A DNA stretch of 64,000 nucleotides. It comes from Chitinophaga eiseniae (GTDB taxonomy: Bacteria > Bacteroidota > Bacteroidia > Chitinophagales > Chitinophagaceae). The stretch spans positions 620,001 to 684,000 of the forward strand of contig NZ_FUWZ01000003.1 in NCBI RefSeq assembly GCF_900167135.1, read 5' to 3'. The notes below the pieces were generated by a model. That model did no database searches. It saw nothing but the letters and a program-made list of their open reading frames with translations, and was not told the origin of the DNA. Position 1 is the stretch's first letter; each line of letters opens with the position of its first letter. Below, piece by piece: positions 17,664-29,076 of this stretch. Made by a program: the position numbers and the translations under genes.

Positions 17664-19559
17664 TTAGGAGACTGTATGCAGCCGCCATATCAATACCGAC
17701 AGGATGGCTACCGCCCCCAATACTACGCCCATAATATACCAGCGGAGTATCCCGCTTTGCGTACGTGCCATCAGGTTATGACACGCCTCCATCAGTTGCG
17801 CCGTCCCGGTATATATTTTATCGATCAGGTCTCTCCGGTTGACGTTGGAGAGATAAACAAAAGGTTGCACGATCAGCGCGTCATACAGCGCGTCCATGTC
17901 CCAGCCGCGCCGCCAGCAGCCCTGTAGCCATACCTGCCCCGGCATGCTGAGAAAATCCACCATTCCCTGCGGCCTTTTGATGACCCACACATAAGCCAGC
18001 CAGATACCACCCAGTGCAAGCACCACCGATGCTAACTGGGAGATCCATTCCAGTGCCATGCTGTCTACCGCGAGCTGCACTGCCGGCAGCACCGGCAGCA
18101 ACCAGTGGCTGAACAATGTCACGTGTCCCAGCGTATGCGGCAGTTCTATAAATCCGGCAACAGTTGATAAGACAGCGAGAATATATAACGGCACCATCAT
18201 CACAGCACCGGGTATATGATGCACTTTCGTTTTGGCTTCCCCGTAGAAGACCAGGAAGAACATACGGAAAGTATACATGCCTGTCAGCAAAGCCCCCAGC
18301 ATGCCCGCCAGCCAATACGCTTTATGTCCGCCGGCAGCTGCAAGCGACAGCCAGATGATCTGGTCTTTGCTGTAGAAGCCCGCCGTTATAAACGGGATCG
18401 CCGTCAGTGAGGCACAGCCAATGAGGAATACCCAGAAAACGCCGGGTAGCATTTTCTTCAGTCCCCCCATTTTAAACATGTCCTGCTCATGATGCAAGGC
18501 TACTATCACCGCCCCCGCTCCCATAAACAGCAGCGCTTTGAAAAAAGCGTGCGTCACAAAATGGAAGATGGCGGCCGACCAGGCGCCGCACCCCAGTGCA
18601 AGAAACATGTATCCTATCTGGCTGATGGTGGAATAAGCCAGTACTCTTTTGATATCTGTCTGTACCAGCGCGCTAACGCCGGCCATCAGCAGGGTGACAG
18701 CACCTATCACAGCGGTCGCCGTCTGTGCGGCGGGAGACAGTTCAAAGACCACATGCATACGTGCGATCAGGTATACGCCGGCCGTTACCATGGTGGCGGC
18801 ATGTATCAGCGCGCTCACCGGTGTAGGACCGGCCATGGCATCGGGCAGCCATGTCTGCAGCGGCAGCTGTGCCGACTTGCCCACGGCCCCTCCCAGCAAC
18901 AGCAACGCGATCAGCGTGACCATCGGATCTCCTTTGGCCCATAACACCGGCGCCTCCTGCAACAATCGCTGTATGTTGAGCGTGCCCATGTGCTCAAACA
19001 ACAGGAACAGGGCGATGGCCATCGCCGTATCCCCTACCCTCGTTACAATAAAGGCTTTGCGTGCCGCGTAGTTATTGGCCGGGTCTTTATACCAGAAGCC
19101 GATCAGCAGGTAACTGCACAGCCCCACGCCTTCCCAGCCCAGGTATAACAACAACAGGTTATCCGCCATCACCAGTACCAGCATGGAACCCACAAACAGG
19201 TTCATACAGGCGAAAAAACGCCCATAGTCTTCGTCGTCATGCATGTAACCGGTAGCATATACATGAATTAAAAAACCGACGATGGTAATCACCAATACAA
19301 ACACCACCGACAAAACGTCCATGCGAAAATCGATCCCTGCGGCGAAACCCGGCACCTGTATCCACTGCCATACATGCTGCACCACCGGCTCTTTCCCGGC
19401 GGCAGCCACCGCCGCTGCCACTATCAACGCTACTATTGCGGACAGTGCCACGCTGCCGCAACCGATAACGGTAACGGCACTACGGCTTACACGTTTCCAG
19501 CAAAGCATGAGTATACATGCGCCGAGAAAAGGAATGGCAGGTATGAGTGCAGGCAGCAT
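17664..19559 (-). CDS. nuoL: NADH-quinone oxidoreductase subunit L
   Basis: NuoL is the distal antiporter-like subunit with the long lateral helix of the membrane arm. The 631-residue protein has about 16 predicted membrane segments. It shows LLLYLGWEGVGLCSYLLIGFW (channel Glu, about residue 145), the Lys of GKSAQLPLQTWLPDAMAG (about 228-245) and HAATMVTAGVYL. The C-terminal about 100 residues include the amphipathic stretch that runs along the membrane. It starts 31 bp after nuoK on the same strand. Confidence 0.96.
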   Translation of the reverse strand: MLPALIPAIPFLGACILMLCWKRVSRSAVTVIGCGSVALSAIVALIVAAAVAAAGKEPVVQHVWQWIQVPGFAAGIDFRMDVLSVVFVLVITIVGFLIHVYATGYMHDDEDYGRFFACMNLFVGSMLVLVMADNLLLLYLGWEGVGLCSYLLIGFWYKDPANNYAARKAFIVTRVGDTAMAIALFLLFEHMGTLNIQRLLQEAPVLWAKGDPMVTLIALLLLGGAVGKSAQLPLQTWLPDAMAGPTPVSALIHAATMVTAGVYLIARMHVVFELSPAAQTATAVIGAVTLLMAGVSALVQTDIKRVLAYSTISQIGYMFLALGCGAWSAAIFHFVTHAFFKALLFMGAGAVIVALHHEQDMFKMGGLKKMLPGVFWVFLIGCASLTAIPFITAGFYSKDQIIWLSLAAAGGHKAYWLAGMLGALLTGMYTFRMFFLVFYGEAKTKVHHIPGAVMMVPLYILAVLSTVAGFIELPHTLGHVTLFSHWLLPVLPAVQLAVDSMALEWISQLASVVLALGGIWLAYVWVIKRPQGMVDFLSMPGQVWLQGCWRRGWDMDALYDALIVQPFVYLSNVNRRDLIDKIYTGTAQLMEACHNLMARTQSGILRWYIMGVVLGAVAILSVLIWRLHTVS

Positions 19560-19590
19560 CTGGTAAAATTTTAATGGTGATAAGGACTAT

Positions 19591-19899
19591 TTAGCCGTTC
19601 ATCCTGCTGGCTTCGTCGCTATCCAGCGTACGGAGCTGATGATACAACTGTAAAATCAGCGCCAGCCCTACCGATACTTCCGCGGCAGCCATAGCGAGGA
19701 TGAACATAAACATCACCTGCCCGTCGGCCTGCCCCCAGTGGGAGGCTGCCACCACAAAAGCGAGTCCGGCCGCATTCAGCATAATCTCCACTGACAGCAG
19801 CATAAAGATGATATTGCGCCGGATCAATACGCTGATCAGCCCCAGCACAAACAGGATACCGGCCAGTAGCAGGCCCGCCGTTGTAGGATGCAGGTTCAT
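19591..19899 (-). CDS. nuoK: NADH-quinone oxidoreductase subunit K
   Basis: The 102-residue protein has three membrane segments with the two conserved membrane Glu residues of NuoK, one in [13 protein letters not shown] (about residue 38) and one in [14 protein letters not shown] (about 74). It is part of the E-channel of complex I. The length matches E. coli NuoK closely. Its start overlaps the end of nuoJ by 4 bp, which suggests translational coupling. Confidence 0.95.
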   Translation of the reverse strand: MNLHPTTAGLLLAGILFVLGLISVLIRRNIIFMLLSVEIMLNAAGLAFVVAASHWGQADGQVMFMFILAMAAAEVSVGLALILQLYHQLRTLDSDEASRMNG

Positions 19900-20426
19900 G
19901 TGTTCAGATTATTTTCAAGAAATCGATGTAAGGTTTTCTTATGTTGCCGTCCGAGGTGATAAGCCCCCACAATGCCCGCCATCAACAAAATGCCTGTCAG
20001 CTCCACGGCGATCAGGTAAGGACCGAACAAGGCCATGCCCACCTGTTTGGGTGGTACCACCTGTATGCCCGCCGCAGGCTGTTTGTTTTGTAAAATCAAA
20101 TACAATAGTTCACCCAGCAGCACGATACAAAACAATCCCGGCACAATCCATATCCGTGGCCGCAACCAGGCTTTCTCATGTTCTGCGGTCTCCAGTCCGA
20201 GGTTCAGCATCATCACAAAAAAGATAATGAGCACCATGATAGCGCCGGCATAAATAATGATCTCCAGCACCGCCATAAATGGCGCACCATAGGTGTACAA
20301 TACCACCGACACCGCCAGCAGCGATACCACGAGATATAACAGCGCGTGCATGATGTTGTAACAGGTGACGACTCTCACCGTGGCCGCCACGGCTATCAAT
20401 GCCGCTACGATAAATGCGATGTCCAT
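19896..20426 (-). CDS. nuoJ: NADH-quinone oxidoreductase subunit J
   Basis: The 176-residue membrane protein has about five hydrophobic segments, including [20 protein letters not shown] (about residues 55-74) that carries the pi-bulge helix Tyr/Gly of NuoJ/ND6. It sits between nuoI and nuoK with a 4-bp overlap to nuoK and 11 bp to nuoI. The polar C-terminal tail ([13 protein letters not shown]) follows the last membrane segment. Confidence 0.94.
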   Translation of the reverse strand: MDIAFIVAALIAVAATVRVVTCYNIMHALLYLVVSLLAVSVVLYTYGAPFMAVLEIIIYAGAIMVLIIFFVMMLNLGLETAEHEKAWLRPRIWIVPGLFCIVLLGELLYLILQNKQPAAGIQVVPPKQVGMALFGPYLIAVELTGILLMAGIVGAYHLGRQHKKTLHRFLENNLNT

Positions 20427-20437
20427 ACTATTTCAGT

Positions 20438-20953
20438 TTATGGTAACAGGCTTTTGATATCTACCGGTGGTTCTTCTTGTTCGGCTTCCCCTTTGTCTTT
20501 GTTCTTAATAGCCAGACCGGCGATCTTGTAATAGTTATATCCCGGGTATTTACCCTGACTGGGTATCAGCAGGTCATGCTTTTCATATACCAGGTTCTGA
20601 CGGTCGTACTCGGCCATTTCAAAATCGGGCAGGAGCTGTATAGCGTAGGTGGGACAGGCTTCTTCACAGAATCCGCAGAAGATGCAGCGGGAAAAATTGA
20701 TCCGGAAAAATTCCGGGTAGCGGCGCCCGTGTTCATCTTCTGTTGCCTGTAAAGAGATACAGTCCACCGGACAGGCGGCGGCACAGAGGTAACAGCCCAC
20801 ACAACGTTCATCACCGTCCGGGTCCCGTGTGAGGGCGATACGTCCTCTCCAACGTGCCGGCAATGGCGCTTTCTGTTCGGGATACTGGTAGGTGTCCCGC
20901 TTATGGAACATATGCAGAAACACGAGCCACATACTGCGCAATAGACTAAACAT
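20438..20953 (-). CDS. nuoI: NADH-quinone oxidoreductase subunit I (8Fe ferredoxin type)
   Basis: NuoI carries the two [4Fe-4S] clusters N6a and N6b of the peripheral arm. Both motifs are intact: [12 protein letters not shown] (Cys 51, 54, 57, 61) and [12 protein letters not shown] (Cys 90, 93, 96, 100), with the extra Cys of each set supplied by the ferredoxin duplication. The 171-residue protein begins with an amphipathic helix typical of membrane contact. It lies 24 bp after nuoH and 11 bp before nuoJ. Confidence 0.96.
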   Translation of the reverse strand: MFSLLRSMWLVFLHMFHKRDTYQYPEQKAPLPARWRGRIALTRDPDGDERCVGCYLCAAACPVDCISLQATEDEHGRRYPEFFRINFSRCIFCGFCEEACPTYAIQLLPDFEMAEYDRQNLVYEKHDLLIPSQGKYPGYNYYKIAGLAIKNKDKGEAEQEEPPVDIKSLLP

Positions 20954-20977
20954 ACACTTGGATATTTTAATATTCAG

Positions 20978-21931
20978 TTATTTGGATACTAACCAGAGTT
21001 TGATCGCCGCGGTCACCCACAGGTTGAGCAACGACAACGGAAACAATACTTTCCAACCATATTCCATCAGCTGGTCATACCGCGGCCTGGGCATGGACGC
21101 CCGCAGCAGGATGAACAGGGAGATAAAAGCAAATGTTTTAACCGCAAACCACACCACCGGCGGCAGGAAGGCAGGTCCCAGCCAGCCTCCGAAGTACAGC
21201 GTCACCACCATGGCGGAGATCAGCGTTACACCCAGGTATTCACCGATAAAGAACATCCCGAATTTCATCCCGGAATATTCTGAGTGAAAACCTGCCACCA
21301 GTTCACTTTCTGCTTCGGGTATATCAAATGGCAACCGGTGTGTTTCGGCTATACCTGCCACCATAAAAATGAGAAACCCCAGCAGTTGCGGTACGATAAA
21401 CCATACCGTACGCTGCGCCTCCACGATCTCCCGCAGGTTAAAGCTGCCGCTGAGCACCACTACGCCCATGAGCGCCAGCCCCATGAACACTTCATAGCTG
21501 ATCATCTGAGAAGCGCCCCGCATAGCGCCCAGCAGGGCGTATTTGTTGTTGGATGCCCAGCCTCCCAGTACGATGCTGTACACACCGAGTGACGACATGG
21601 CCAGGAAAAAGAGAATGCCGATGTTGAGGTCCGCCACTACGATGTTCGGTGCAAACGGCACGATCACAAAACTCATCAATACGCTGGCCACTACTACGGC
21701 CGGTGCAAATACAAACACTACTTTGTCGGCAAACGGTGGGATCCAGTCTTCCTTAAAAAACAGTTTCAGCGTGTCTGCCAATACGATAAACAGTCCGAAG
21801 GGGCCGGCCCTGTTGGGGCCGTATCGGTCCTGCCACAGGGCCAGCATCCTGCGTTCCAGCCATATCAGTCCGGCTGCTGTATTTAACAGTACGAAGAGTA
21901 CTCCTCCGATGATCCACCAGGCGTTTATCAT
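20978..21931 (-). CDS. nuoH: NADH-quinone oxidoreductase subunit H
   Basis: NuoH forms the quinone chamber where the membrane arm joins the peripheral arm. The 317-residue protein has eight or more membrane segments and the conserved loops [21 protein letters not shown] (residues about 26-46, trimmed) and [20 protein letters not shown] (about 196-215), with the charged residues that line the quinone site. It begins only 4 bp after the nuoG stop. Confidence 0.96.
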   Translation of the reverse strand: MINAWWIIGGVLFVLLNTAAGLIWLERRMLALWQDRYGPNRAGPFGLFIVLADTLKLFFKEDWIPPFADKVVFVFAPAVVVASVLMSFVIVPFAPNIVVADLNIGILFFLAMSSLGVYSIVLGGWASNNKYALLGAMRGASQMISYEVFMGLALMGVVVLSGSFNLREIVEAQRTVWFIVPQLLGFLIFMVAGIAETHRLPFDIPEAESELVAGFHSEYSGMKFGMFFIGEYLGVTLISAMVVTLYFGGWLGPAFLPPVVWFAVKTFAFISLFILLRASMPRPRYDQLMEYGWKVLFPLSLLNLWVTAAIKLWLVSK

Positions 21932-21935
21932 AGTT

Positions 21936-24629
21936 TTAAATTTTAACCAGCTGCGGCGCTTCTGCCACCTGCATATGCGGCAGCCCTACCGGGATGCCGG
22001 CGGCTCCTTTTTGCAGGGTATCGTTGATGACGACCGGCAGCGCGTACTGATGTCCGTTATCCATGAAATAAAGCAGATGTCCTGCTGCTACCTGAAAACG
22101 ATGTGCGTCTTCGCTGTGCAGCATGATATAGGGAGCAGGCATCCGCTGGGCGATGCCCGGCGTATGAATGCTCAGTTCTTCCGATCCGAAAATATGGTAT
22201 AGCGGTACCAGCAGCAGGTGCCCACCTACCGGGATGAACGGGTCGGGGATGTTAGTATAAAATTTCGTTTGACCGTTTACGTTAGGTTCCAGCAGGCGTT
22301 TGCCGGGGTTGCCGCCGTGCAGGGAGCCACCGGTTTCCACCTGGTATTTGTTGACGGACTGCACCGAGTTCCAGCCTGGCGCCCAGAAGAAGGGGATCAC
22401 GGAAGAAGGCGGTTCTCCCCGGTACCCTTCCATCGTGAAAGACAGGGCGGTGTCAGCATCTTCTGCCGGTTTGGGTTCGCTGACGTTTACATTGGCCTGC
22501 ATGGCGGTACGGCCACTGTAGCGGTGAGGTTCCCTGGGTATTTTCTGGCCGGCGATCCGGAAATCTGCCGGCGGCGTGATGGTATCGATGCTGGTAAATA
22601 CCGGGTATTGTGCTGCGATGGCTTTGAGCAGATCGTCGTAGTGCAGCAGGGAACGAAGGGAAGTATGCCCGCACAGGTCTGCCAGCTGCAGCAGCCAGCG
22701 CCAGCTTTCCTGTATGGCGCCCTGCGGGTGGAACACCTGCAGAAAGCGCTGGGCGCGGCCCTCATTGTTGACCAGCGTGCCGTCAGCTTCTGCGAAAGTA
22801 CCTGCGGGCAGTACGATGTTGGCTCTTTCAGTAGTGGGGTTATGCAGATGATCTAGCACGATCACTTCCCTGCAGTGGTTAAAGAACTGGTTGGCCGTAT
22901 GGAGGTCCAGCCGGCGGTACAGGTCATTCTCCAGCACCAGCACTGTCTCCGCGCTGCCATTCAGCACTGCGTCTACTGCTGATTCCAGGCGATGGCCGCC
23001 CAGCATTTCCAGGCCCATGCTGTTACATTCCGGTACGGTAAAAGAGAGCATGGCGTCAGCGCCCTGCTGTTTCAGGGCCCAGGCCAGGTTGGCCGCAGCC
23101 CTGATCACCTGTTCGCTACCGCCTCCATAGCCGGCTATTACCAGCGGCCTCTTCGCCCCCCTGAGCGCAGCAGCGATGGTAGCAGCCGCCTGTTTCCCTT
23201 CCTCCGACATGCCGGTTACTTCCGGTAAGGTACCGTCCAACAGGTGACTAACAGCAAAGGCTATACGCGCAATATTATCTGGCGCGGTATGATAGACGCC
23301 GGTAGCCAGTTCATCGAGTTTGGTTTCCACTACATTCAGGATAAAGAGCAGCCCTTTGTCGTCCTGCACCGCCTCCCGCACTGCCGCATCCTGCCAGGCA
23401 GGCATGTGGATGCTGCTGATGGCGTGTTCCACCGGCATACGCCGTATGGCCTGGCGTACAGACAGCGCCATCATCGGGGCGGTATTGGTGAGGTCTTCAC
23501 CTAATATCACCACAGCGTCGGCTGCAGCAGCCTCCTGCATGGAGGCTGACCGCACCGGGCCTTCCTGCAGCAGTTTCAGCATCAGGCGGACCAGCTCATG
23601 CTCCGTTTCCCCGATACCGATATAAAAGTTGTCTGCTCCCACCAGCTCCTTCAGCACATAGTTGGATTCTACAGAGGCCCGCGGGGAGCCGATGCCGATC
23701 ACCTTACCCGGCTTCATCCGGTTCCGCACATGTTGCAGCACCGGCAGCCCGTTGGCCTTGTCGTCCGGTGAATGTACCACCAGTGGCTCACGGATACGGT
23801 CTTTACTGTTAACGAACTCATAGCCATACCGGCCACGATCGCAGAGGAAATAACCGTTGACCGCCCCGTTGTAGCGGTTGGTGATCTGCCGCAGGGAACC
23901 GTAACGTTCGCCCGCGATGATGTTGCAACCGAGGCCGCAACCCTGACAGATGGACGGCGCTGTCGTCAGGTCCCACTTGCGGGTATAATGCTGTTTGAGT
24001 GTTTTATCGGTGAATACGCCGGTAGGGCACACCTCTACCAGGTTGCCGCTGAATTCACTTTCCAGCGTACCATCCTGCTGACGGCCAAAATAAACGTGGT
24101 TGTGCGCCGCAAAAACATCGAGGTCTTTTCCGCCGGCAAAGTCTTTATAAAACCGTACGCAACGATAGCACTGGATGCAACGGTTCATTTCATGGTTGAT
24201 AAAAGGTCCCAGCTGCTGGTTGCGATAAGTCCTTTTCGAGAAATGGTAATCGCGGTAAGCGTGGCCGGTCATGACCGTCATATCCTGCAGGTGGCAGGAG
24301 CCGCCTTCGTCGCATACGGCACAGTCATGCGGATGGTTGGTCATCAGCCAGCCGATCACATGGCCCCGGAAAGCCACGGCGTCACTATCGTTGACGGACA
24401 AACGCATACCATCCCTCACCGGCTCCATACAAGCCATCATCAGTTTACCGCGGGTATCCTCTTGGTCTTTGAAGATTTTGACGGCACACTGACGGCAGGC
24501 TCCTACCGAGCCGAGGGCCGGGTGCCAGCAGAAATAGGGCAGGTTGAGGCCGAGCGACAAACATGCTTCCAGCAGGTTTTTGCCTTCCTTCACCTCATAC
24601 GGGATATTATCAATGTTGATGATGGGCAT
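21936..24629 (-). CDS. nuoG: NADH-quinone oxidoreductase subunit G (E. coli-type, with N7 motif)
   Basis: NuoG is the large Fe-S subunit of the peripheral arm. From the ATG at 24629 it has 897 residues. The [2Fe-2S] ligands are Cys 34, 45, 48 and 67; [12 protein letters not shown] gives the His/Cys cluster N5-type ligands, then [14 protein letters not shown] plus a Cys 27 residues later forms CX2CX3CX27C, the ligand pattern of the extra N7 cluster found in E. coli-type NuoG. A molybdopterin-dehydrogenase-like domain follows without an obvious cofactor role. An upstream in-frame ATG at 24662 would add 11 Lys/Asn-rich residues; [13 protein letters not shown] is the natural family start and overlaps nuoF by 20 bp. 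Confidence 0.94.
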   Translation of the reverse strand: MPIINIDNIPYEVKEGKNLLEACLSLGLNLPYFCWHPALGSVGACRQCAVKIFKDQEDTRGKLMMACMEPVRDGMRLSVNDSDAVAFRGHVIGWLMTNHPHDCAVCDEGGSCHLQDMTVMTGHAYRDYHFSKRTYRNQQLGPFINHEMNRCIQCYRCVRFYKDFAGGKDLDVFAAHNHVYFGRQQDGTLESEFSGNLVEVCPTGVFTDKTLKQHYTRKWDLTTAPSICQGCGLGCNIIAGERYGSLRQITNRYNGAVNGYFLCDRGRYGYEFVNSKDRIREPLVVHSPDDKANGLPVLQHVRNRMKPGKVIGIGSPRASVESNYVLKELVGADNFYIGIGETEHELVRLMLKLLQEGPVRSASMQEAAAADAVVILGEDLTNTAPMMALSVRQAIRRMPVEHAISSIHMPAWQDAAVREAVQDDKGLLFILNVVETKLDELATGVYHTAPDNIARIAFAVSHLLDGTLPEVTGMSEEGKQAAATIAAALRGAKRPLVIAGYGGGSEQVIRAAANLAWALKQQGADAMLSFTVPECNSMGLEMLGGHRLESAVDAVLNGSAETVLVLENDLYRRLDLHTANQFFNHCREVIVLDHLHNPTTERANIVLPAGTFAEADGTLVNNEGRAQRFLQVFHPQGAIQESWRWLLQLADLCGHTSLRSLLHYDDLLKAIAAQYPVFTSIDTITPPADFRIAGQKIPREPHRYSGRTAMQANVNVSEPKPAEDADTALSFTMEGYRGEPPSSVIPFFWAPGWNSVQSVNKYQVETGGSLHGGNPGKRLLEPNVNGQTKFYTNIPDPFIPVGGHLLLVPLYHIFGSEELSIHTPGIAQRMPAPYIMLHSEDAHRFQVAAGHLLYFMDNGHQYALPVVINDTLQKGAAGIPVGLPHMQVAEAPQLVKI

Positions 24630-25890
24630 ACGGGCATTTTTTTTCTTTGATATGTTGTTCAAAATCCTCCCTGAAGTATTTCAGGGCGCTCTGCAGAGGC
24701 TCCATGGCTCCCGGCGCCAGCGCGCAGAAGGTGTTGCCGGGCCCCAGCAGTCTGGCATGCCTCTCCAGTAGTTCCAGGTCTGATGGTTCGCCGGTACCAT
24801 TTTCCAGTGACCATAATATCTTTTCCGTCCAGGGCAGTCCCTCCCGGCAGGGCGTACAGAAGCCGCATGACTCCTGTGCGAAAAAATGTTCGAGGTTATG
24901 CACAAAACCGACGGGGCACGTGTGATCGTCCAGCACGACCATCGTGCCGGTACCCAGTCTGCTGCCTGCGGCAGCCACGCCAGCGAAGTCCATCTTCACA
25001 TCCAGATGGGCATCAGTCAGAAAATCAGTGGATGCGCCACCGGGCAGGGCGCCACGGAAGCGGTAGCCGTTGCGCATGCCGCCTGCATGTTCTTCCAATA
25101 GTTCGCGCATAGTAATACCCATTGGCAGTTCCCATGCACCGGGCTTGTTGACCCTGCCACTGACGCCATAAATTTTCGTACCTCCGTCGGCGGTATGACT
25201 CAGGGATTTAAACCATGCTTCGCCGTTATTGACGATATGGGAAATCCAGCTGAGGGTTTCTACGTTGTTGACGATGGTAGGTTTTCCAAACAGCCCGCTT
25301 ACCTGCGGGAATGGCGGCTTGGCGCGGGGAGTAGCGCGTTTGCCCTCCAGCGAGTTGAGCAGGGCCGTCTCCTCGCCGCACATATACCTGCCTACACCGG
25401 TATGCAGCTGCATTTCAAGGCTAAAATCGCTGCCAAGGATATTTTTCCCCAGGTAACCCGCCGTATAGGCGTCGGCGATAGCCTGCCGCATTTCGCGGGC
25501 CGCATCTTTATAAGCCCAGCGTAGGAAGACAAAAGCGTCGGTAGCCTGAATAGCATAGGACGCCAGTATCATGCCTTCCAGCAGCTGGTGCGGGTTTCCC
25601 TCCAGCAGCCAGCGATCTTTAAAGGTGCCTGGCTCCATTTCGTCTGCGTTGGCGATCAGGTATTTCGGGCCGGGTACATTCATGGGCACAAAGCTCCATT
25701 TCATCCCGGTGGCAAAACCGGCGCCGCCGCGGCCTTTGAGGTTGGCCTCTTTGACCAGCGTGCTGACCTGCGCCGGCTCCATATCCCGCAATGCTTTACG
25801 CAGGGCGGAATAACCACCCACGGCTTCGTACTCCCGGAGATGCAGGGCAGCGCCGTTATCAGGAATATGTTGTGTGAGTGGTCTTTCCAT
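24610..25890 (-). CDS. nuoF: NADH-quinone oxidoreductase subunit F
   Basis: NuoF binds NADH and FMN and holds the [4Fe-4S] cluster N3. The 426-residue protein has the FMN/NADH loop GRGGAGFATGMKWSF (about residues 54-68), the flavin stretch ANADEMEPGTFKDR (about 80-93), and cluster ligands ESCGFCTPCREG (about 339-350) with a fourth Cys in NTFCALAPGAM. It follows nuoE by 17 bp and overlaps the following nuoG start by 20 bp. Confidence 0.96.
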   Translation of the reverse strand: MERPLTQHIPDNGAALHLREYEAVGGYSALRKALRDMEPAQVSTLVKEANLKGRGGAGFATGMKWSFVPMNVPGPKYLIANADEMEPGTFKDRWLLEGNPHQLLEGMILASYAIQATDAFVFLRWAYKDAAREMRQAIADAYTAGYLGKNILGSDFSLEMQLHTGVGRYMCGEETALLNSLEGKRATPRAKPPFPQVSGLFGKPTIVNNVETLSWISHIVNNGEAWFKSLSHTADGGTKIYGVSGRVNKPGAWELPMGITMRELLEEHAGGMRNGYRFRGALPGGASTDFLTDAHLDVKMDFAGVAAAGSRLGTGTMVVLDDHTCPVGFVHNLEHFFAQESCGFCTPCREGLPWTEKILWSLENGTGEPSDLELLERHARLLGPGNTFCALAPGAMEPLQSALKYFREDFEQHIKEKKCPYAHHQH

Positions 25891-25907
25891 TGTATGTCAG
25901 ATTGGTT

Positions 25908-26372
25908 TTAATGATATTTTTCCAGTATTTGTTCGAGATCTGCCGGTTGAAGGTCGCGGTACAAGTCATCGTCTATCATGAGTGCCGGCGCATGGTCGCA
26001 GGTGCCGAGGCAGGCGTTGGGCAGCAGGGTAAACCGCTCGTCGGCGGTCGTCTGCCCGTAGCCGATCAGCAATATTTCGTGTAACCGCTGCCGTAATACC
26101 GTATATCCCATCACGTAGCAGCTGATACTGTCGCACAGCAGGATAATGTGCCGGCCTACCGGCTGGCGGAAGATGAGGTTGTAAAAAGTCGCCACGCTGT
26201 CCACCTCTGCGGTGCTCATTTCCAGCATCGCAGCGATATCCGCCACACTTTCGTCGGATATCCAGCGCCGTTCCTGCTGTACTATCTTAAGCGCTTCGAT
26301 GCAGGCGGCTTTTTTCACCGGTACGTGCCGGAGCTCGTGTGAAATTTTCTCTATTTCGATAGCGGACAACAT
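25908..26372 (-). CDS. nuoE: NADH-quinone oxidoreductase subunit E
   Basis: NuoE is the thioredoxin-like subunit that holds the off-path [2Fe-2S] cluster N1a. The four ligands are visible as CDSISC (Cys 80 and 85) and CLGTC (Cys 121 and 125). The 154-residue length and the N-terminal helical domain are typical, and the wording of both cysteine motifs is like the E. coli enzyme. The gene starts after a 180-bp AT-rich repeat-bearing gap that separates it from nuoCD, an odd break in an otherwise tight operon. Confidence 0.94.
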   Translation of the reverse strand: MLSAIEIEKISHELRHVPVKKAACIEALKIVQQERRWISDESVADIAAMLEMSTAEVDSVATFYNLIFRQPVGRHIILLCDSISCYVMGYTVLRQRLHEILLIGYGQTTADERFTLLPNACLGTCDHAPALMIDDDLYRDLQPADLEQILEKYH

Positions 26373-26376
26373 GTCA

Positions 26377-26557
26377 TTTACGGATTTTTAAATTTTGTTA
26401 TTTTGTTATTTTGATATTTTGTTGCGTGTGTATTTGTACTTCTAATCCAATATTTCGATGGCCGAACAGTTATATTCCGGTAACCAAACAACTACATTCC
26501 AAGTCCCGATCCCCAAATCCCAAAATCAAAAAATCAAAAAATCAAAAAATCCCTACC
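26377..26557. repeat. AT-rich repeat tract inside the nuo operon
   Basis: The gap between nuoCD and nuoE holds on one side ATTTACGG and tandem TGTTATTTT units, and on the other side a tandem array of ATCAAAAA (about 26523-26552) just before the nuoCD stop. The halves are roughly complementary, so an imperfect hairpin may form. It resembles the intergenic tracts at 8.3 and 55.4 kb. Confidence 0.55.
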
Positions 26558-28298
26558 GGTCTATATCAGCCAGCACATAGTCCATTCCTCCCAGTATCGA
26601 CAGCAGGTCTGCCACGGTATATCCTTTACTGATGAGTGGTATCATCTGCATATGGGGGAATGACGGTGTGCGGATACGGGTGCGGTAGGCGCCGGTATTT
26701 CCATCGCTGACCAGGTAATAGCTGTTCCACCCTTTGGTCGCTTCGGTGCATACCATGGCTTCGCCAGGCGGGATAACCGGTCCCCAGCTAACGTTGAGGA
26801 AGTGGTGTATGAGCGTTTCGATGTCGTGCATGGTATGTTGTTTCACCGGCGGGGTAGCCAACGGGTGGTGCGATTTAAAATCGCCGGCAGGCATATATTC
26901 CAGGCATTGCTGTACAATGCGGAGGCTCTGCCTCATTTCTTCCACCCGTACTACCGCGCGGTCGTAACAATCACCATTGTGAGCGACCGGGACCTCGAAA
27001 GCGAAGTTTTCGTAGCCGCCATAGGGCCTTTTCTTGCGCAGGTCCCATTCGAGGCCGCAGGCACGCAGCCCCGGGCCTGTAACGCCCCACTCTATGGCTT
27101 CTTCGAGCGTATATATACCAATTCCTTTGGTGCGTACTTTAAACAGATAGTTTTTCATCACCATCTTATCGTACTCCCGCAGTTTGCGCGGGAAGTAGTC
27201 CACAAAATTCCTGACCAGCGTATCCCAGCCTTTGGGCAGGTCCTGCGCCACGCCTCCTATGCGGAACCAGTTGGGGTGCATGCGGCCGCCGCAGATAGCT
27301 TCGATGATTTCGAATACCCTTTCTCTGTCTGTGAACATATAGAATACGGGCGACAGCTGGCCGAGGTCCTGGGCGAAGGTGCCATACCAAACGAGGTGGC
27401 TGGCGATGCGGAACAGTTCGCAGAGCATGATGCGGATCACCTGGGCGCGCAGCGGCACATCGATGCCGCCGAGTTTTTCCACGGCCAGCAGGTAAGCCAG
27501 GTTGTTGTTGACGCCACCGAGATAGTCGATGCGATCGGTATAGGGGATATAGGTATGCCAGGACTGCCGTTCCCCCATTTTTTCGGCGCCGCGGTGATGG
27601 AAGCCGATATCCGGTACGGCGTCGATGATATTTTCACCGTCCAGCTGCAGGATAATGCGTAACACGCCATGTGTGCCGGGGTGCTGGGGACCGATGTTAA
27701 GGAACATAAAGTCGGCATCGTCGCTATGTCGCTTCAGGCCCCATTCTTCGGGGCTGAACTGCAGTGCGTGCTGTTCTTTGTCCACTTTTTCATCGAAGAG
27801 TTTGAAGGGGCCCATTTCGGTGGCGCGGGCGGGATGTTCCTTGCGGAGGGGGTAGCCCTGCCAGGTGCGGGGCATCAGGATACGTTGCAGATGGGGATGG
27901 CCGTTGAACCGGATGCCGAACATGTCGTACACTTCCCTTTCATACCAGTTGGCGGCGGGCCATAGGTGGGTGATGGTGTCCTGGGAAGGGAATTCGCCGT
28001 GGAGGCCGACTTTCAGGCGCAGAAACAGATTTCTGTCGAAGGAGAAGAGCGTGTATACCAATGTGAAATCGCAGGGCTTGTGGCCGTTCTGCTCTTTTTT
28101 GTACGCACGCTCATCAATGGCCGTAAGGTCATAGAGCATACGAAAAGGCATTTTGATTTCTGACTTAAGGTATTGTAGTATGGCCACAATCTTCTCCTGT
28201 GGCGTCCTGAGGGTGGGCGTCTCATCCCGTGTGGTTAATGGCTTGATGGTATCTTCGCCGAAACGGGAGCTTAATTCCGCTACAATGCTCTCTGGCAT
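26553..28298 (-). CDS. nuoCD: NADH-quinone oxidoreductase fused subunit C/D
   Basis: This 581-residue protein joins the 30-kDa NuoC (about residues 1-180) and the 49-kDa NuoD (about 190-581) in one chain, as in E. coli. NuoC shows [16 protein letters not shown] near its end; NuoD begins [17 protein letters not shown] (about 197-213), with the conserved His residues that line the quinone site, and ends with the [19 protein letters not shown] block. It is 92 bp downstream of nuoB. The fusion, together with the N7 motif in NuoG, marks the E. coli-like complex I lineage. Confidence 0.95.
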   Translation of the reverse strand: MPESIVAELSSRFGEDTIKPLTTRDETPTLRTPQEKIVAILQYLKSEIKMPFRMLYDLTAIDERAYKKEQNGHKPCDFTLVYTLFSFDRNLFLRLKVGLHGEFPSQDTITHLWPAANWYEREVYDMFGIRFNGHPHLQRILMPRTWQGYPLRKEHPARATEMGPFKLFDEKVDKEQHALQFSPEEWGLKRHSDDADFMFLNIGPQHPGTHGVLRIILQLDGENIIDAVPDIGFHHRGAEKMGERQSWHTYIPYTDRIDYLGGVNNNLAYLLAVEKLGGIDVPLRAQVIRIMLCELFRIASHLVWYGTFAQDLGQLSPVFYMFTDRERVFEIIEAICGGRMHPNWFRIGGVAQDLPKGWDTLVRNFVDYFPRKLREYDKMVMKNYLFKVRTKGIGIYTLEEAIEWGVTGPGLRACGLEWDLRKKRPYGGYENFAFEVPVAHNGDCYDRAVVRVEEMRQSLRIVQQCLEYMPAGDFKSHHPLATPPVKQHTMHDIETLIHHFLNVSWGPVIPPGEAMVCTEATKGWNSYYLVSDGNTGAYRTRIRTPSFPHMQMIPLISKGYTVADLLSILGGMDYVLADIDR

Positions 28299-28390
28299 GG
28301 CGTATTAAGTTTGACTGTGAGGGACAGGATGATTATTGATTCGTTACTTTTAAGTATTATTCATATATCCGTTACTGTTAGTAAATAGAT

Positions 28391-29029
28391 TTATATTTCG
28401 TCAGGTGTTTTAAACTGTGTCATTTGTTGTCTTTGATCGTGCAGCCGTTCCCGCTGGGATGTTTTTTCCGGGCGTATTACGCCCTGGTCGCCGATGACCC
28501 AGCTAAGCGGCCGTTGTTCTTTGCCTACGCTGTCGCGCAGCAGGAGCAGCCCCTGCATGAAAGCGTCCGGCCGTGGCGGGCATCCGGGCACATATACATC
28601 TACCGGCAGAAATTTATCCACGCCCTGTACTACGCTGTAGATATCGTACATACCGCCGGAGTTGGCACAGGAGCCCATGGAGATGACCCAGCGGGGTTCC
28701 ATCATTTGTTCATAAAGGCGTTTGATGACGGGCGCCATTTTGATGAATACGGTGCCTGCAATGATCATCACGTCTGCTTCGCGGGGGGTGCCGCGGATCA
28801 CCTCCGCGCCGAAGCGGGCGAGGTCGTATTTGGGTGTCATGGCGGTGGCCATCTCCACAAAACAACAGGATAATCCGAAGTGAAAGGGCCACATGGAGTT
28901 CTGCCGTCCCCAGCCGAGGAGGCGTTCTACGCTGGTAAATACCAGGCTTTGTTGCACCACGTCTTCCATGGAGGTATTACCAGCTACTTTTCCAGCGGGG
29001 TCCCCGGCTTTTGTTAACCACCATTTCAT
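28391..29029 (-). CDS. nuoB: NADH-quinone oxidoreductase subunit B
   Basis: NuoB holds the terminal [4Fe-4S] cluster N2 that passes electrons to quinone. Its four Cys are Cys 55 and 56 in GLSCCFVEM, Cys 121 in MGSCANSGG and Cys 150 in [10 protein letters not shown]. The protein has 212 residues, with the adjacent-cysteine pair of the E. coli type. An internal ATG at residue 21 is an alternative start. It follows nuoA by 47 bp. Confidence 0.95.
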   Translation of the reverse strand: MKWWLTKAGDPAGKVAGNTSMEDVVQQSLVFTSVERLLGWGRQNSMWPFHFGLSCCFVEMATAMTPKYDLARFGAEVIRGTPREADVMIIAGTVFIKMAPVIKRLYEQMMEPRWVISMGSCANSGGMYDIYSVVQGVDKFLPVDVYVPGCPPRPDAFMQGLLLLRDSVGKEQRPLSWVIGDQGVIRPEKTSQRERLHDQRQQMTQFKTPDEI

Positions 29030-29076
29030 ATCATGCAGGTGTTACTGTTGAACAAATGAGCACGGAGCATACGGTG

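Noticed and set aside
24630-24662. The upstream start of nuoG adding 11 residues rich in Lys and Asn
   Set aside because: The family start [13 protein letters not shown] at 24629 is a better match and has a normal 20-bp overlap with nuoF.
26802-27662. A 286-codon plus-strand frame over nuoCD
   Set aside because: The nuoCD frame is certain from NuoD motifs, and this frame is a shadow.
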